From Xylophilus sp. (GTDB lineage: Bacteria; Pseudomonadota; Gammaproteobacteria; Burkholderiales; Burkholderiaceae_C), in the NCBI GenBank assembly GCA_009914555.1, contig WNDY01000040.1:1-42388 (forward strand): DNA of 42,388 bases, given 5' to 3'. Below the pieces are notes generated by a model. That model was not told the DNA's origin. It worked only from the letters and a program-made list of their open reading frames with translations, and searched no databases. This document shows, in pieces, positions 26,217-34,681 of the stretch. Both the position numbers and the translations under genes were made by a program. Each line of letters opens with the position of its first letter. The first letter of the stretch is position 1.

Positions 26217-27511
26217 TCGGGTAGCAGCTTGCGCAGCTCGCTGATCTGGGCCGGCTGCACCGGCGTGCCGCTGTTGTCCCAGGCCACGCGGATGTAGGTG
26301 ACGACGGCGGCCACGTCCTCGTCGTTGAGGAGATGGCTGAACGGCGGCATGCCGTGCGGCCGCGGGTTCTTCTTCGTGCCCGGCGCATAGCCGCCGTTGA
26401 GCACCATGCGGATCGAATTGACCGGCGAGGCCATCGTGATCGACTGGTTGCCTGCGAGCGGCGGGAAGGCCGGCGGATGGCCCTTGCCGTCCTCGCCGTG
26501 GCACATGGCGCACTGGGCCGTATAGATGCGGCGGCCCGACTCGAACGTGCCGGGGCTCACCAGGCGCGCCTGGCTCGTCGGCGGCGGCTCGGTGTCGCGC
26601 TGCGGCAGCGCCTTGAGGTAGACCGCCATGGCCCGCACGTCCTCGTCGCTCAAATACTGCAGGCTGTTGTAGACCACCTCGGCCATCGGCCCGTAGGTGG
26701 TGCCGCGGTGCGAGGCGCCGGTCTGCAGCAGGTCGACGATATCCTGGATCTCCCAGTTGCCCAGGCCGGCCTCACGGTTCGACGTGAGCGAGGGCGCGTA
26801 CCAGTTCTGGTTGGGGATCATGCCGCCCTCGAACGCCTTGGATTCGCTCGACCCGCCGAGCGCGTTGATGGCCGTGTGGCACATCGCGCAGTGGTCCAGG
26901 CCCTGCACCAGGTAGGCACCCCGGTTCCATTCGGCGTTCTGCTGCGGGTCGGGCTTGAACTCGCCCTCGCGGAAGTAGAGCGTGCGCCAGCCGAGCAGCA
27001 GGTCGCGGTTGTTGAACGGAAAGGCGAGCTCGTGCGGCCGGTTGGGCTGGCGCACCGGCGGCACCGACATCAGGTAGGCGTAGATCGCGTCCGAGTCCGA
27101 GCGCGTGACCTTGGTGTAGGAGGCGAACGGCATGGCCGGGTAGAGCAGTGTGCCGTCCTTGGAGACGCCGGTGTGCATCATCCGGTAGAAGTCGTCGGCG
27201 GTCCAGCGGCCGATGCCGGTCTCGTCGTCGGGCGTGATGTTGGGTGTGTAGAGGGCGCCGAACGGTGTGGCCATGGCGCGGCCGCCGGCGAAGACCCTGC
27301 CGGTGGGATCGGTGTGGCAGGCCACGCAGTCGCCCGCGCGGGCCAGGTATTCGCCGCGGTTGATGACCGCCGTGGCCGCGTCGGACGCCGGGGCCCTTCC
27401 CTCGCGCGGCCCGCGCTGCGGCAGCGCGCCCGGTTGCAGCCAGGCGAGCACGGCGAAGCCGACGAGGGCCAGCACGGCCAGCGCGACGATGATGCGCAGG
27501 GCCAGCTTCAT
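26213..27511 (-). CDS. Triheme membrane-anchored cytochrome c
   Basis: The 432-residue product has an N-terminal transmembrane anchor (about 5-25) and three CxxCH sites: CVACH (62-66), CAMCH (208-212) and CAMCH (334-338). The domain plan and motifs (RGEYLARAGDCVACHT, FYRMMHTGVSKDGTLLYPAM) match the cytochrome subunit of membrane alcohol/gluconate dehydrogenases. No dehydrogenase flavoprotein or quinoprotein is in the operon, so it probably feeds electrons to the oxidase here. Start and stop overlap both neighbours by ATGA. Confidence 0.9.
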   Translation of the reverse strand: MKLALRIIVALAVLALVGFAVLAWLQPGALPQRGPREGRAPASDAATAVINRGEYLARAGDCVACHTDPTGRVFAGGRAMATPFGALYTPNITPDDETGIGRWTADDFYRMMHTGVSKDGTLLYPAMPFASYTKVTRSDSDAIYAYLMSVPPVRQPNRPHELAFPFNNRDLLLGWRTLYFREGEFKPDPQQNAEWNRGAYLVQGLDHCAMCHTAINALGGSSESKAFEGGMIPNQNWYAPSLTSNREAGLGNWEIQDIVDLLQTGASHRGTTYGPMAEVVYNSLQYLSDEDVRAMAVYLKALPQRDTEPPPTSQARLVSPGTFESGRRIYTAQCAMCHGEDGKGHPPAFPPLAGNQSITMASPVNSIRMVLNGGYAPGTKKNPRPHGMPPFSHLLNDEDVAAVVTYIRVAWDNSGTPVQPAQISELRKLLPE

Positions 27512-28299
27512 GACGGCCGCCGCTGGCTGCCGCATGCCAGGGGCATGCGGACGACGTTGGACGCCTCCGGCGACGGGTCGGCCGGCGCGGGTTGGCGCGA
27601 TAGCCAGGCGGTGACGGCCGTGACGTCGGCATCGGACAGGCGGTTGGCGACGCGCTGCATGCAGTCGGGCTCCGCCGCATGGCGCTCGCCCACGCGCCAG
27701 CGCGTGAGCTGCGCCGCGACGTAGGTCGGCCGCAGCCCCGCGAGGCCCGGGATGCCGGGCTCCATGCCCGTGAGGCCCGCACCATGGCAGGCCACGCAGG
27801 CCGGCACGCCGAGCGCGGCATCGCCGGTCTTCACGAGTGCCTGGCCGCGCGCGAGCACCTCGGGGCCGACCTGCAGGGGCTTGCCCGGCGCGAACGGCGG
27901 GCGCTGCCGGGCGAAGTGCTCGGCGATCTCCTGGAGGTAGGCGTCGGGCAGGTAGGCCACCAGGTAGTTCATCGGCGCATAGCGGCGCGTGCCGTTGCGG
28001 AAGGCCACGAGCTGGTTGTAGAGGTAGCCTGCGGGCTTGCCCGCGATGCGCGGGAAGTAGCCGTTGCTGGTGCCCTGGCCGCTTTGGCCGTGGCAGGTGA
28101 CGCAGCCCTGCACGCGGGCTTCGACGGAGTTGACCTCCTTGAAGGACGGCGTGGCAGCCGGTGGCGCTGCCGCGGCCTGCGCCCACACGATGCCGGGAAC
28201 AACGGCCAGCGCGGCCATCGCACACAGCCGCTGCAGGGGGCGGCACAGGCCGCCGGGGCCGCGCCATGTCGAACGCTCGATTGCAGGCTGTTCGTCCAT
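27508..28299 (-). CDS. Diheme c4-type cytochrome c, first gene of oxidase operon
   Basis: The 263-residue product has a signal or anchor segment (about 24-42, ending VWAQA) and two heme sites, CVTCH (66-70) and CVACH (168-172), in two homologous halves. A third cysteine pattern near the C-terminus lacks the full CxxCH. It is the promoter-proximal gene of the operon. The start at 28299 was chosen as the nearest ATG before the signal segment. The 157-bp upstream gap contains a GCTCCAC / GTGGAGC hairpin but no clear FNR site. Confidence 0.87.
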   Translation of the reverse strand: MDEQPAIERSTWRGPGGLCRPLQRLCAMAALAVVPGIVWAQAAAAPPAATPSFKEVNSVEARVQGCVTCHGQSGQGTSNGYFPRIAGKPAGYLYNQLVAFRNGTRRYAPMNYLVAYLPDAYLQEIAEHFARQRPPFAPGKPLQVGPEVLARGQALVKTGDAALGVPACVACHGAGLTGMEPGIPGLAGLRPTYVAAQLTRWRVGERHAAEPDCMQRVANRLSDADVTAVTAWLSRQPAPADPSPEASNVVRMPLACGSQRRPS

Positions 28300-28456
28300 C
28301 GTGGTGTGATGTTGTGGGCTTCGCTGCTCCACGGACGCGGTGGAGCGCGGTCTTTCGAAAAATGCTATCACCCCGCTGTGCGGTCGTTCCGCGCCGGCGG
28401 CATGGATTGGCTGTTGTCCTACACGGCAGCGCCGGCCCGCCCATCGGGCGGCGCCG

Positions 28457-29461
28457 TCAGTGTGCAGCGGTCGTCCAGCCGGCCAGCTGCTGCAGCGCGA
28501 TGTGGCCGAGCGCGGCGATCCAGCCGGGGCTGTCGTTGAGGCACGGGATGTAGCCGAACTGTTTGCCGCCGGCCTGCAGGAAGGCGGCGCGCGCCTCCTG
28601 GTCGATCTCCGCCAGCGTCTCCAGGCAGTCGCCGGTGAAGCCGGGGCAGGCCACGTCCACGCGCTCGAGGCCGCCGCGCGCCAGGGCGATCAGCGTGGGC
28701 TCGGTATAGGGCTCCAGCCAGCGCGCGCCGCCGAAGCGCGACTGAAAGGTCAGCTTCCACTGGTCGGGCTCCAGTTCCAGCGCCTGCGCCAGCAGTTCGC
28801 CGGTGCGCCGGCATTCGCGCTCGTAGGGGTCGCCCAGCGCCACGTTGCGTGCCGGGATGCCGTGGAAGCTCATCACCAGCAGCGGCGCCCGGCCGTGCTC
28901 GCGCCAGTATGCGCGGATGCGCTGGGCCAGCGCGGCGATGTAGGCCGGGTGGTCGTGGTAGCGAGCGACGATGCGCAGGTCCGGCAGGTCGCGCTGCGCG
29001 CGGCTCCAGGCGCCCACGGCGTCATAGATGCTCGCGGTCGTCGTGCCCGAGTACTGCGGGTAGAGCGGCAGCACCAGGATGCGACGGGCGCCGGCGGCCA
29101 CCAGGGCGTCGAGCTGCTGCGCGATGGCCGGCTGGCCGTAGCGCATCGCGTCGCGCACCTCGACCGCGTGTCCGGACTGGTCCAGCCAGCCGCCGAGCCG
29201 CACCGCCTGCTTCTTCGTCCACACGGCCAGCGGCGAGCCTTCGGCGGTCCAGATGCTGCGGTACTTGGCGGCGGAGCGGGCCGGCCGCAGCCGCAGGATC
29301 ACGCCGTGCAGCAGCGGCTTCCAGACCGCCGGCGGGATCTCCACCACCCGCGGGTCGCCGAGGAACTGGCCGAGGTAGCGGCGCAGCGCGGCCGGCGTGG
29401 GCGCGTCGGGCGTGCCGAGGTTGCAGAGCAGCAGGCCGGTCGTGGAGTCGGGCAGGGTCAT
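28457..29461 (-). CDS. hemH: Ferrochelatase
   Basis: HemH inserts Fe2+ into protoporphyrin IX, the last step of heme b synthesis. The 334-residue product contains the catalytic histidine motif MSFHGIPARN, LVLPLYPQYSGTTTASI and the C-terminal CPGFTGDCLETLAEI. It is of normal length. It ends 157 bp from the start of the oxidase operon, with which it shares direction, and is divergent from the HAD gene, 53 bp away. Location next to a seven-heme-c operon makes functional sense, but the genes need not be co-regulated. Confidence 0.95.
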   Translation of the reverse strand: MTLPDSTTGLLLCNLGTPDAPTPAALRRYLGQFLGDPRVVEIPPAVWKPLLHGVILRLRPARSAAKYRSIWTAEGSPLAVWTKKQAVRLGGWLDQSGHAVEVRDAMRYGQPAIAQQLDALVAAGARRILVLPLYPQYSGTTTASIYDAVGAWSRAQRDLPDLRIVARYHDHPAYIAALAQRIRAYWREHGRAPLLVMSFHGIPARNVALGDPYERECRRTGELLAQALELEPDQWKLTFQSRFGGARWLEPYTEPTLIALARGGLERVDVACPGFTGDCLETLAEIDQEARAAFLQAGGKQFGYIPCLNDSPGWIAALGHIALQQLAGWTTAAH

Positions 29462-29514
29462 GGCGGCGCGGAGAGCGGCAGGATGGAAAGTGGCTGGGGT
29501 ATTCTGGGGTCATC

Positions 29515-30207
29515 ATGATCGATGTTTCCCTGATCCGCGGCATCACGCTCGACCTCGACGATACGCTGTGGCCCGTCTGGCCGGCCATCACCCGTGCCGA
29601 GCATATGCTGCGGCAATGGCTGGGCGAGCACGCGCCGGCCACGGCCGCGCTGTATTCCTCCACCACCGCGCTGCGCGAGATCCGCGAGCAGGTCGGCCGC
29701 GAGCGCCAGGACCTGCGCCACGACCTGAGCGAACTGCGCCGCGAGGCCATCCGCCGCGCCCTCGCGCATGCCGGCGAAGACCCGGCGCTGGCGGTGCCGG
29801 CGTTCGACGTCTTCTTCGCCGAACGCCAGCGCGTGGAACTGTTCGAGGACGTACTGCCCGCGCTCGACCACTTGGCCGCGCGTTTTCCGATCCTGGCGTT
29901 GACCAACGGCAATGCCGACGTGCACCGCATCGGCCTGGGTCGCTATTTCCGCGGCACCGTCAGCGCGCGCGACAGCGGCTTCGGCAAGCCCGACGCGCGC
30001 ATCTTCCAGGCTGGCGCCGTGGCCCTGGGCCTGCATGCTTCGCAGGTGCTGCATGTCGGAGACGATGCCTCGCTCGACGCACTGGGTGCGCTGCAGGCGG
30101 GCATGCAGACGGCCTGGCTCAACCGCGGCGAGCACCCCTGGCCGCATCCCGATCTGCCGCATGCCGAGGTGGGCGATCTGCTGGAACTCTGCCGTCTGCT
30201 GAAATGA
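29515..30207 (+). CDS. HAD-superfamily hydrolase (YigB-like)
   Basis: The 230-residue haloacid-dehalogenase-type phosphatase has motif I LDLDDTLWP (Asp13, Asp15), motif II LALTNGN, motif III Lys in GFGKPDARIF and motif IV HVGDDASLD. A helical C1 cap lies between motifs I and II. It resembles YigB-like flavin mononucleotide phosphatases, but the substrate cannot be inferred. TATTCT ends 9 nt before the ATG with no ribosome binding site, another leaderless-type start. The stop is followed directly by a 61-bp element. Confidence 0.87.
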   Translation: MIDVSLIRGITLDLDDTLWPVWPAITRAEHMLRQWLGEHAPATAALYSSTTALREIREQVGRERQDLRHDLSELRREAIRRALAHAGEDPALAVPAFDVFFAERQRVELFEDVLPALDHLAARFPILALTNGNADVHRIGLGRYFRGTVSARDSGFGKPDARIFQAGAVALGLHASQVLHVGDDASLDALGALQAGMQTAWLNRGEHPWPHPDLPHAEVGDLLELCRLLK

Positions 30208-30208
30208 G

Positions 30209-30269
30209 GGGGTATGCATCCCTGGCGCTTGATCTGTGCGCAGAACGGGGTGGTAGGGTAGGGGGTATA
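30209..30269 (+). repeat. 61-bp intergenic element, copy 5
   Basis: It starts GGGGTATGCATCCC two bases after the HAD stop and ends GGGGTATA. The heptamer starts are 53 bp apart, with GGCGCTTG at the fixed internal position. It fills the convergent gap between the HAD gene and the 3' end of the broken hpnE. Confidence 0.7.
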
Positions 30270-30273
30270 TGGC

Positions 30274-31672
30274 TCAGAGATTCGCTGCGCGCATCAGTTC
30301 GCTCAGCGATATGCCCAGCGCCGCCGCGATGCGTGCCGGGTATGGATTGAAGGCCGCTGCGCACCGCGCCTTCGAGCGTGGCGGGATAAGGCCCTTCCAC
30401 ATGGTCGCCCGCCGCGGCCAGCCCCGCGGCCAGCGCCTGCGGCGGCCGCCGCAGCGCCGGCGTGCAGGCGAAGGTGGCGCGGCGTTCCACCACCGTGCGC
30501 AGCGGCGTCAGCACGCCGAGCCATGGCAGCTGCCGCGCCGCCTGCGCCAGCACGGCGGCCTCGATCGCCTCGGCCTCGCCGCCGGCATGGCTGACCACGA
30601 AGGCCAGCAGCCCGGCCGGGCCGCCGAGCCGGCCGCGGTCGAACACGAACTGCGCCGGGCCGTCGTCCGCTCCGCCGCGCAGCGCCAGCATCGGAGCGGG
30701 CAGCGCCGCGCCCTGCGGCGCGAACGCATAGGCAGTGGCAATCGCGGTGAACTCCAGCGCCTGCGCGAGGGCGATCCACTCCGCGACCGGCGGATGCAGC
30801 GCCGCCAGCGGCCGCAGCAGCCGCACCGCCTCGGCCGGCGGCAGCGCCAGCACCACGCGGTCGAAGCGCGTGCCGTCGACCCGCCAGCCGGTGCCTTCGG
30901 CCGCCAGCTGCTGCACCCGGTGGCCGAGCCGCACCGCCGCGCCGCGCCCGGCCAGCCAGCGCGTGGCCGCTTCCGGCAGCAGTGCGCCGAGATCGGTGCG
31001 CGGCAGCAGCAGGTCGGCGCCGCCGCGCGTGCCGAACAGCGCGTCGCGCAGCACGCGCAGGAAGACCGCGCCGCTTGCCTGCGCGGCAGGCAGGTTCAGG
31101 GCCGAAACGCACAGCGGCTCGACCAGTTCGTCCATCACGCGCCGCGTCAGCCCGCGGGCCGCGTCGGCCACCGTGGCCTGCGCGCCGCAGGCGAAACCGG
31201 CGCGCTGCCAGCCGAGCGCCGTGCGAACGAGCTAGAGCTTGTCGCGCCAGTCCCAGCCGCGCGCCGTGGCGATGCCGGCCAGCAGATCCAGCGGCGCGGG
31301 CCAGGGCGGCAGCGCCAGGCCGCCGCCGTCGGCATGGCGCAGCGACAGCGGCTGGCGCAGCAGGGCGGTGGCCGGATCGACGCCGACGGTGCGCATCAGC
31401 GCCAGCGTGTCGGCATAGGCGCCAATGAGGATGTGCTGGCCGTTGTCCAGCAGGATTTCGCGGCCGTCGGGCAGCGTGGCCGGCAGGGCCCGGGCGCGGC
31501 CGCCGGGCCGGCGTGCGGCCTCGAACAGCGTGACCGCGTCATCGGCCTGCTGCGCCGCAACCGCGGCTGCGATGCCGGCCCAGCCCGCGCCGATGACGGC
31601 CGTCGCCGGCCGTGGAACACCTCCGCCTCCGGCTGCGGTGCGAGCACCTTCGGGCGGCCGGACGGTGTTCAC
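30274..31672 (-). pseudogene. hpnE: Hydroxysqualene dehydroxylase HpnE, broken by in-frame TAG and probable frameshift
   Basis: HpnE is the flavoenzyme that converts hydroxysqualene to squalene. The N-terminal FAD motif AVIGAGWAGIAAAV is intact. The frame stops at TAG 31232-31234 after WDWRDKL, then continues in the same frame with family sequence (LGWQRAGFACGAQ, EPLCVSALNLPAAQASG, VEGPYPATLEGAVRSG). After VRSG the frame runs past the expected end into the repeat and the HAD gene. Skipping one base there would give FNPYPARIAAALGISLSELM and a stop at 30274-30276. I therefore read it as a pseudogene with one nonsense change and a probable 3' frameshift. The start overlaps the hpnD stop by ATGA. 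Confidence 0.8.
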
Positions 31673-32511
31673 AGGATGCCCAGCGCTTGGACCTTCCAGG
31701 CGAGCCAGAGCTTGCGCAGCGGTGTGAGCGTGACGCGCTGGTCCAGCACCTTGAACTGCTCGTGCTCGATCTCGCGCAGCAGCGTGCGGTAGATGCTGGC
31801 CATCATCAGCCCGGGCTTCTGCGACCGGCGGTCGGCCGCGGGCAGCAGCGCCAGCGCTTGGTCGTACAGGCCATGGGCCCGCTCGGCCTGGAAGCGCATC
31901 AGCGCGGCGAAGCGGTCGGACCAGGTGCGCTTGAGGATCTCGTGCGCCTTCACGTCGAAGCGCTGGAGGTCATCGACCGGCAGGTAGATGCGGCCGCGCA
32001 GCGCGTCCTCGCCCACGTCGCGGATGATGTTGGTGAGCTGCAGCGCCTGGCCCAGCGTGTGGGCATATTCGGTGGTCTGCGGCTGGGTCTGGCCGAAGAT
32101 GCGCGCGGCCACTTCGCCCACCACGCCGGCCACCAGGTGGCAGTAGCGCTGCAGCGCCGGGTAGTCGAGGTAGCGGGTCTGCTCCAGGTCCATCTGGCAG
32201 CCCTGCACGACGGCCTGCAGCTGCTGCTGCTCGATGCCGTACGCGGCCGCATGCGGCATCAGCGCGACCATGACCGGATGCGACGGCCTGCCGGCGAAGG
32301 ACCTGGCGATCTCCGACTGCCACCAGGCCAGCTTGGTCGCCGCCACGCCGGCATCGCTCACCTCGTCGACCACATCGTCCACCTCGCGGCAGAACGCATA
32401 GAACGCGGTGATGGCCGCGCGGCGCGGGCGCGGCAGGAACAGGAAGGCGTAGTAGAAGCTGCTGCCCGAGGCGGCGGCTTTCTGCTGGACGTAGTCTTGG
32501 GGCGTGGTCAT
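31669..32511 (-). CDS. hpnD: Presqualene diphosphate synthase HpnD
   Basis: HpnD joins two farnesyl diphosphates to presqualene diphosphate, on the way to squalene and hopanoids. The 280-residue product has the two aspartate-rich motifs of the squalene/phytoene synthase fold, CREVDDVVDE (41-50) and NIIRDVGEDALRGRIYLP (161-178). YAFCREVDD and YCHLVAGVVGEV are also characteristic. It is the middle gene of hpnC-hpnD-hpnE and overlaps both neighbours by 4 bp. Confidence 0.92.
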   Translation of the reverse strand: MTTPQDYVQQKAAASGSSFYYAFLFLPRPRRAAITAFYAFCREVDDVVDEVSDAGVAATKLAWWQSEIARSFAGRPSHPVMVALMPHAAAYGIEQQQLQAVVQGCQMDLEQTRYLDYPALQRYCHLVAGVVGEVAARIFGQTQPQTTEYAHTLGQALQLTNIIRDVGEDALRGRIYLPVDDLQRFDVKAHEILKRTWSDRFAALMRFQAERAHGLYDQALALLPAADRRSQKPGLMMASIYRTLLREIEHEQFKVLDQRVTLTPLRKLWLAWKVQALGIL

Positions 32512-33422
32512 GAAGCGGCGGTCGTGGGCCGCGATTGTCCCATTCGTAGCGCACGCCACAGCATCACCGGCAGGTCGCGCGCCCCGACGGTCGGCCGCCG
32601 CTCCAGCGTGCGGTGGCCGATGGCGGCGATGCGGTCGAGGATGCGCAGACCGCCCTGCACCACCAGCCGCAGTTCCCAGCCGGCGCGGCCGGGGATGCGG
32701 TGCACCAGCGGTGCGCCGGCCAGCATGCCGGCGCGCGCCCAGGCGCAGCAGTCGGCGACCAGCCGTGCGGCCTCGGGCGTAGGTTCCAGGCTGCGCAGCG
32801 CAGCCTCGTCCACGCCGAAGCGCTCGCAGTCGGCCGTGGTGAAGTACAAGCGGCCGCGCGGTATGTCCACGCTCGGGTCCTGCCAGAAGTTGATGAGCTG
32901 CAAGGCGGTGCAGATGCGGTCGCTCATCGCCAGCGATGCGGCATCGCCGGTCCCGTAGAGGTGCAGCAGCAGCCGGCCCACCGGGTTGGCCGAGCGGCGG
33001 CAGTAGTCGGCCAGTTCGGCGCGGTCGGCATAGCGGCGGGCGTCGCGCGTGAAGGCGATGTCCTGCGCGAAGGCGTCCAACAGGTCGGTCAGCAGGCGCT
33101 CGGGCAGGCGGTGGCCGGCGATGGCGCGGGCGAGCGGGTCGAAGACCTGGGGCCAGCGGGCGGAGCTGCCGCCGCCATGGGCCGCAGCCGCCAGGTCGGC
33201 GCGGTAGGCGTCCAGGGCGTCCAGCCGCTCCTGCGGCGAGGCATCGCCCTCGTCGGCGATGTCGTCGGCCGTCCGGGCGAAGTGGTAGATCGCCATGACC
33301 GGCGCGCGCAGATGCGGCGGGCACAGCAGCGAGGCGACCGGGAAGTTCTCGTAATGGCCGACCGCCTGGGCCTGCAGACCGTGGCTGGCGACGGTGGAAG
33401 AGGGGGGCGAAGGCGGATTCAC
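32508..33422 (-). CDS. hpnC: Hydroxysqualene synthase HpnC
   Basis: HpnC converts presqualene diphosphate to hydroxysqualene. The 304-residue product shows HYENFPVASLLCPPHLR, the first Asp motif ARTADDIADEGD and the second motif QLINFWQDPSVDIPRGRLYF. The start is uncertain: GTG 33422 was chosen because it directly precedes the conserved region and GACAAT ends 6 nt upstream, while the longer frame would run through the tRNA-Leu on the other strand. It is the first gene of the operon, divergent from tRNA-Leu. Confidence 0.9.
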   Translation of the reverse strand: MNPPSPPSSTVASHGLQAQAVGHYENFPVASLLCPPHLRAPVMAIYHFARTADDIADEGDASPQERLDALDAYRADLAAAAHGGGSSARWPQVFDPLARAIAGHRLPERLLTDLLDAFAQDIAFTRDARRYADRAELADYCRRSANPVGRLLLHLYGTGDAASLAMSDRICTALQLINFWQDPSVDIPRGRLYFTTADCERFGVDEAALRSLEPTPEAARLVADCCAWARAGMLAGAPLVHRIPGRAGWELRLVVQGGLRILDRIAAIGHRTLERRPTVGARDLPVMLWRALRMGQSRPTTAAS

Positions 33423-33547
33423 CCGCAGATTGTCGCTGCGCGATGCCTGCGGGCCCGGAAGAGGTGCCGGCGCGGGGTAAACTAACAGGTTGACCGCAAG
33501 GCATGCGGGCGAGGCCCCAGCCGTCGCTCGACTGTCCGAGAAAAACC

Positions 33548-33634
33548 GCGCGGGTGGCGAAATTGGTAGACGCACCAGGTTTAGGTCCTGACGCCAGCAA
33601 TGGTGTGGGGGTTCGAGTCCCCCCCCGCGCACCA
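33548..33634 (+). tRNA. tRNA-Leu (TAG anticodon)
   Basis: The 87-nt class II tRNA has acceptor stem GCGCGGG / CCCGCGC, D-loop GAAATTGGTAGAC, anticodon stem-loop CCAGG-TTTAGGT-CCTG with anticodon TAG, a variable arm, T-loop GTTCGAGTC and encoded CCA (33632-33634). It lies upstream of tig, the usual place in Burkholderiales. Confidence 0.95.
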
Positions 33635-33657
33635 CGCCGGATCGGCCATCCCTCCAG

Positions 33658-33691
33658 GCCCTGCCTCCCTCGGACGCAGGGCTTTCCTTTT
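33658..33691 (+). terminator. Rho-independent terminator after tRNA-Leu
   Basis: Stem GCCCTGC / GCAGGGC with an 11-nt loop, followed by TTTCCTTTT, 24 bp downstream of the tRNA. Confidence 0.75.
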
Positions 33692-33856
33692 CCTTCTGCG
33701 CGCACGCCGGCGCCTTGACGACCATCAAGCCGGCGCCGTCCCCGTCCCACAGCCGGCGGCCCGGCCGGATGGCGTGCGGCTCCCCGCAGCGGCGCTACAT
33801 CCGGGGCTGGCAGCGCTCGGGCGAGCGCTGTCCTTCTACCCGACAGGAGATGCGCC

Positions 33857-34171
33857 ATGGACACGCAGGCCCACCCCACCACTGCTGACACCGACCTTGC
33901 CGAGCAGGCCCATCCCGGCTACGGCATTCCGTCCCAGGACCCGCGGCCGGGCGCCCAGCAGCCACTCACGTCCGCAGAAGCCGACCGCGAAGCGCATTCG
34001 GTCTACATGGGCGGGGGCATCATGGTCGGCGCGGCAGCCGGCGCAGCCGTGGGTGCCGCAGTCGCCGGCCCGGTCGGCACGGTGGTCGGGGGCGCGGCCG
34101 GAAGCGTGGCGGGCGTCTTGGGCGCCGCGGCGGCCGGCAGCGCCGTGAAGCCCGATCCGCCGGACAAGTGA
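33857..34171 (+). CDS. Small glycine-zipper protein of unknown function
   Basis: The 104-residue product has a polar N-terminal half and a C-terminal glycine-zipper stretch (about 52-97: GGGIMVGAAAGAAVGAAVAG and similar Gly/Ala/Val repeats) that could insert in or coat membranes. No signal peptide is seen. An AGGAG site lies 8 nt upstream of the ATG. Such proteins are common near stress genes but no function can be assigned. Confidence 0.7.
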   Translation: MDTQAHPTTADTDLAEQAHPGYGIPSQDPRPGAQQPLTSAEADREAHSVYMGGGIMVGAAAGAAVGAAVAGPVGTVVGGAAGSVAGVLGAAAAGSAVKPDPPDK

Positions 34172-34382
34172 GGAAGAAGGCTGGGGAGATGGCCGGCGCT
34201 TCCCGCTGCCAGGCCCTGGCCGGGCGCCGCAGCCATTCGACCCGGCGTTCGTCGGTCCGCGCTTCCTGGTCGATGTTGCCGTACTGCCGGTCGCGTTCGG
34301 CGCGCGGAGCCTTGGCCCAGTTCTCGTTGCGCTCCGAGAGGCTGACGGCAATCCAGCCTTGGGGATGTGCCTCCGCAGTCAT
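34020..34382 (-). CDS. Possible small hypothetical protein, overlapping
   Basis: The open frame from ATG 34382 has a good GGAG site 7 nt upstream, and its first 70 residues look protein-like (WIAVSLSERNENWAKAPRAE, then DERRVEWLRRPARAW). The rest runs Arg/Pro-rich antisense through the glycine-zipper gene, which argues that the true 3' end is lost or that only the N-terminal part was once coding. No family is recognised. Confidence 0.3.
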   Translation of the reverse strand: MTAEAHPQGWIAVSLSERNENWAKAPRAERDRQYGNIDQEARTDERRVEWLRRPARAWQREAPAISPAFFLTCPADRASRRCRPPRRPRRPPRFRPRPRPPCRPGRRLRHPRLRRLPRRP

Positions 34383-34462
34383 GGGCATGCTCCGGCAGAC
34401 GGGACCATGGGCCGATGGCCCGGCCATTCTAGGAAGCGGTGCCGACAGCCGGGGATGTCTGC

Positions 34463-34488
34463 TTGTCGGGGAGGCGCTCGGTTAGAAT
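34463..34488 (+). promoter_or_regulatory. Possible tig promoter with long leader
   Basis: The 510-bp gap before tig (34172-34681) has a TAGAAT -10-like box at 34483-34488 and TTGTCG at 34463, only 14 bp apart, so the -35 is doubtful. It would give a leader of about 185 nt. The gap otherwise holds the possible small antisense frame and no structure I recognise. Confidence 0.3.
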
Positions 34489-34681
34489 CATGGGTTTTCC
34501 TCGCGGCGGCCCAGCCTTCGCATACGAGGGAAATAGTCCGGGAGCGGCGCGGGGAGCAGTCATCTTCGCGTCCTTCCTCCGAACATCCATGGGGTGTGCG
34601 AACCGGTGGCCACTTCCCGGCGCCAGCGATGGCGCAAGGACGGTTTCCTGGCCGTGCGCCCCCCGACCTGAGAAGACGATC

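Noticed and set aside
28300..28456. An FNR-type site in front of the oxidase operon
   Set aside because: No TTGAT-N4-ATCAA-like sequence could be found on either strand.
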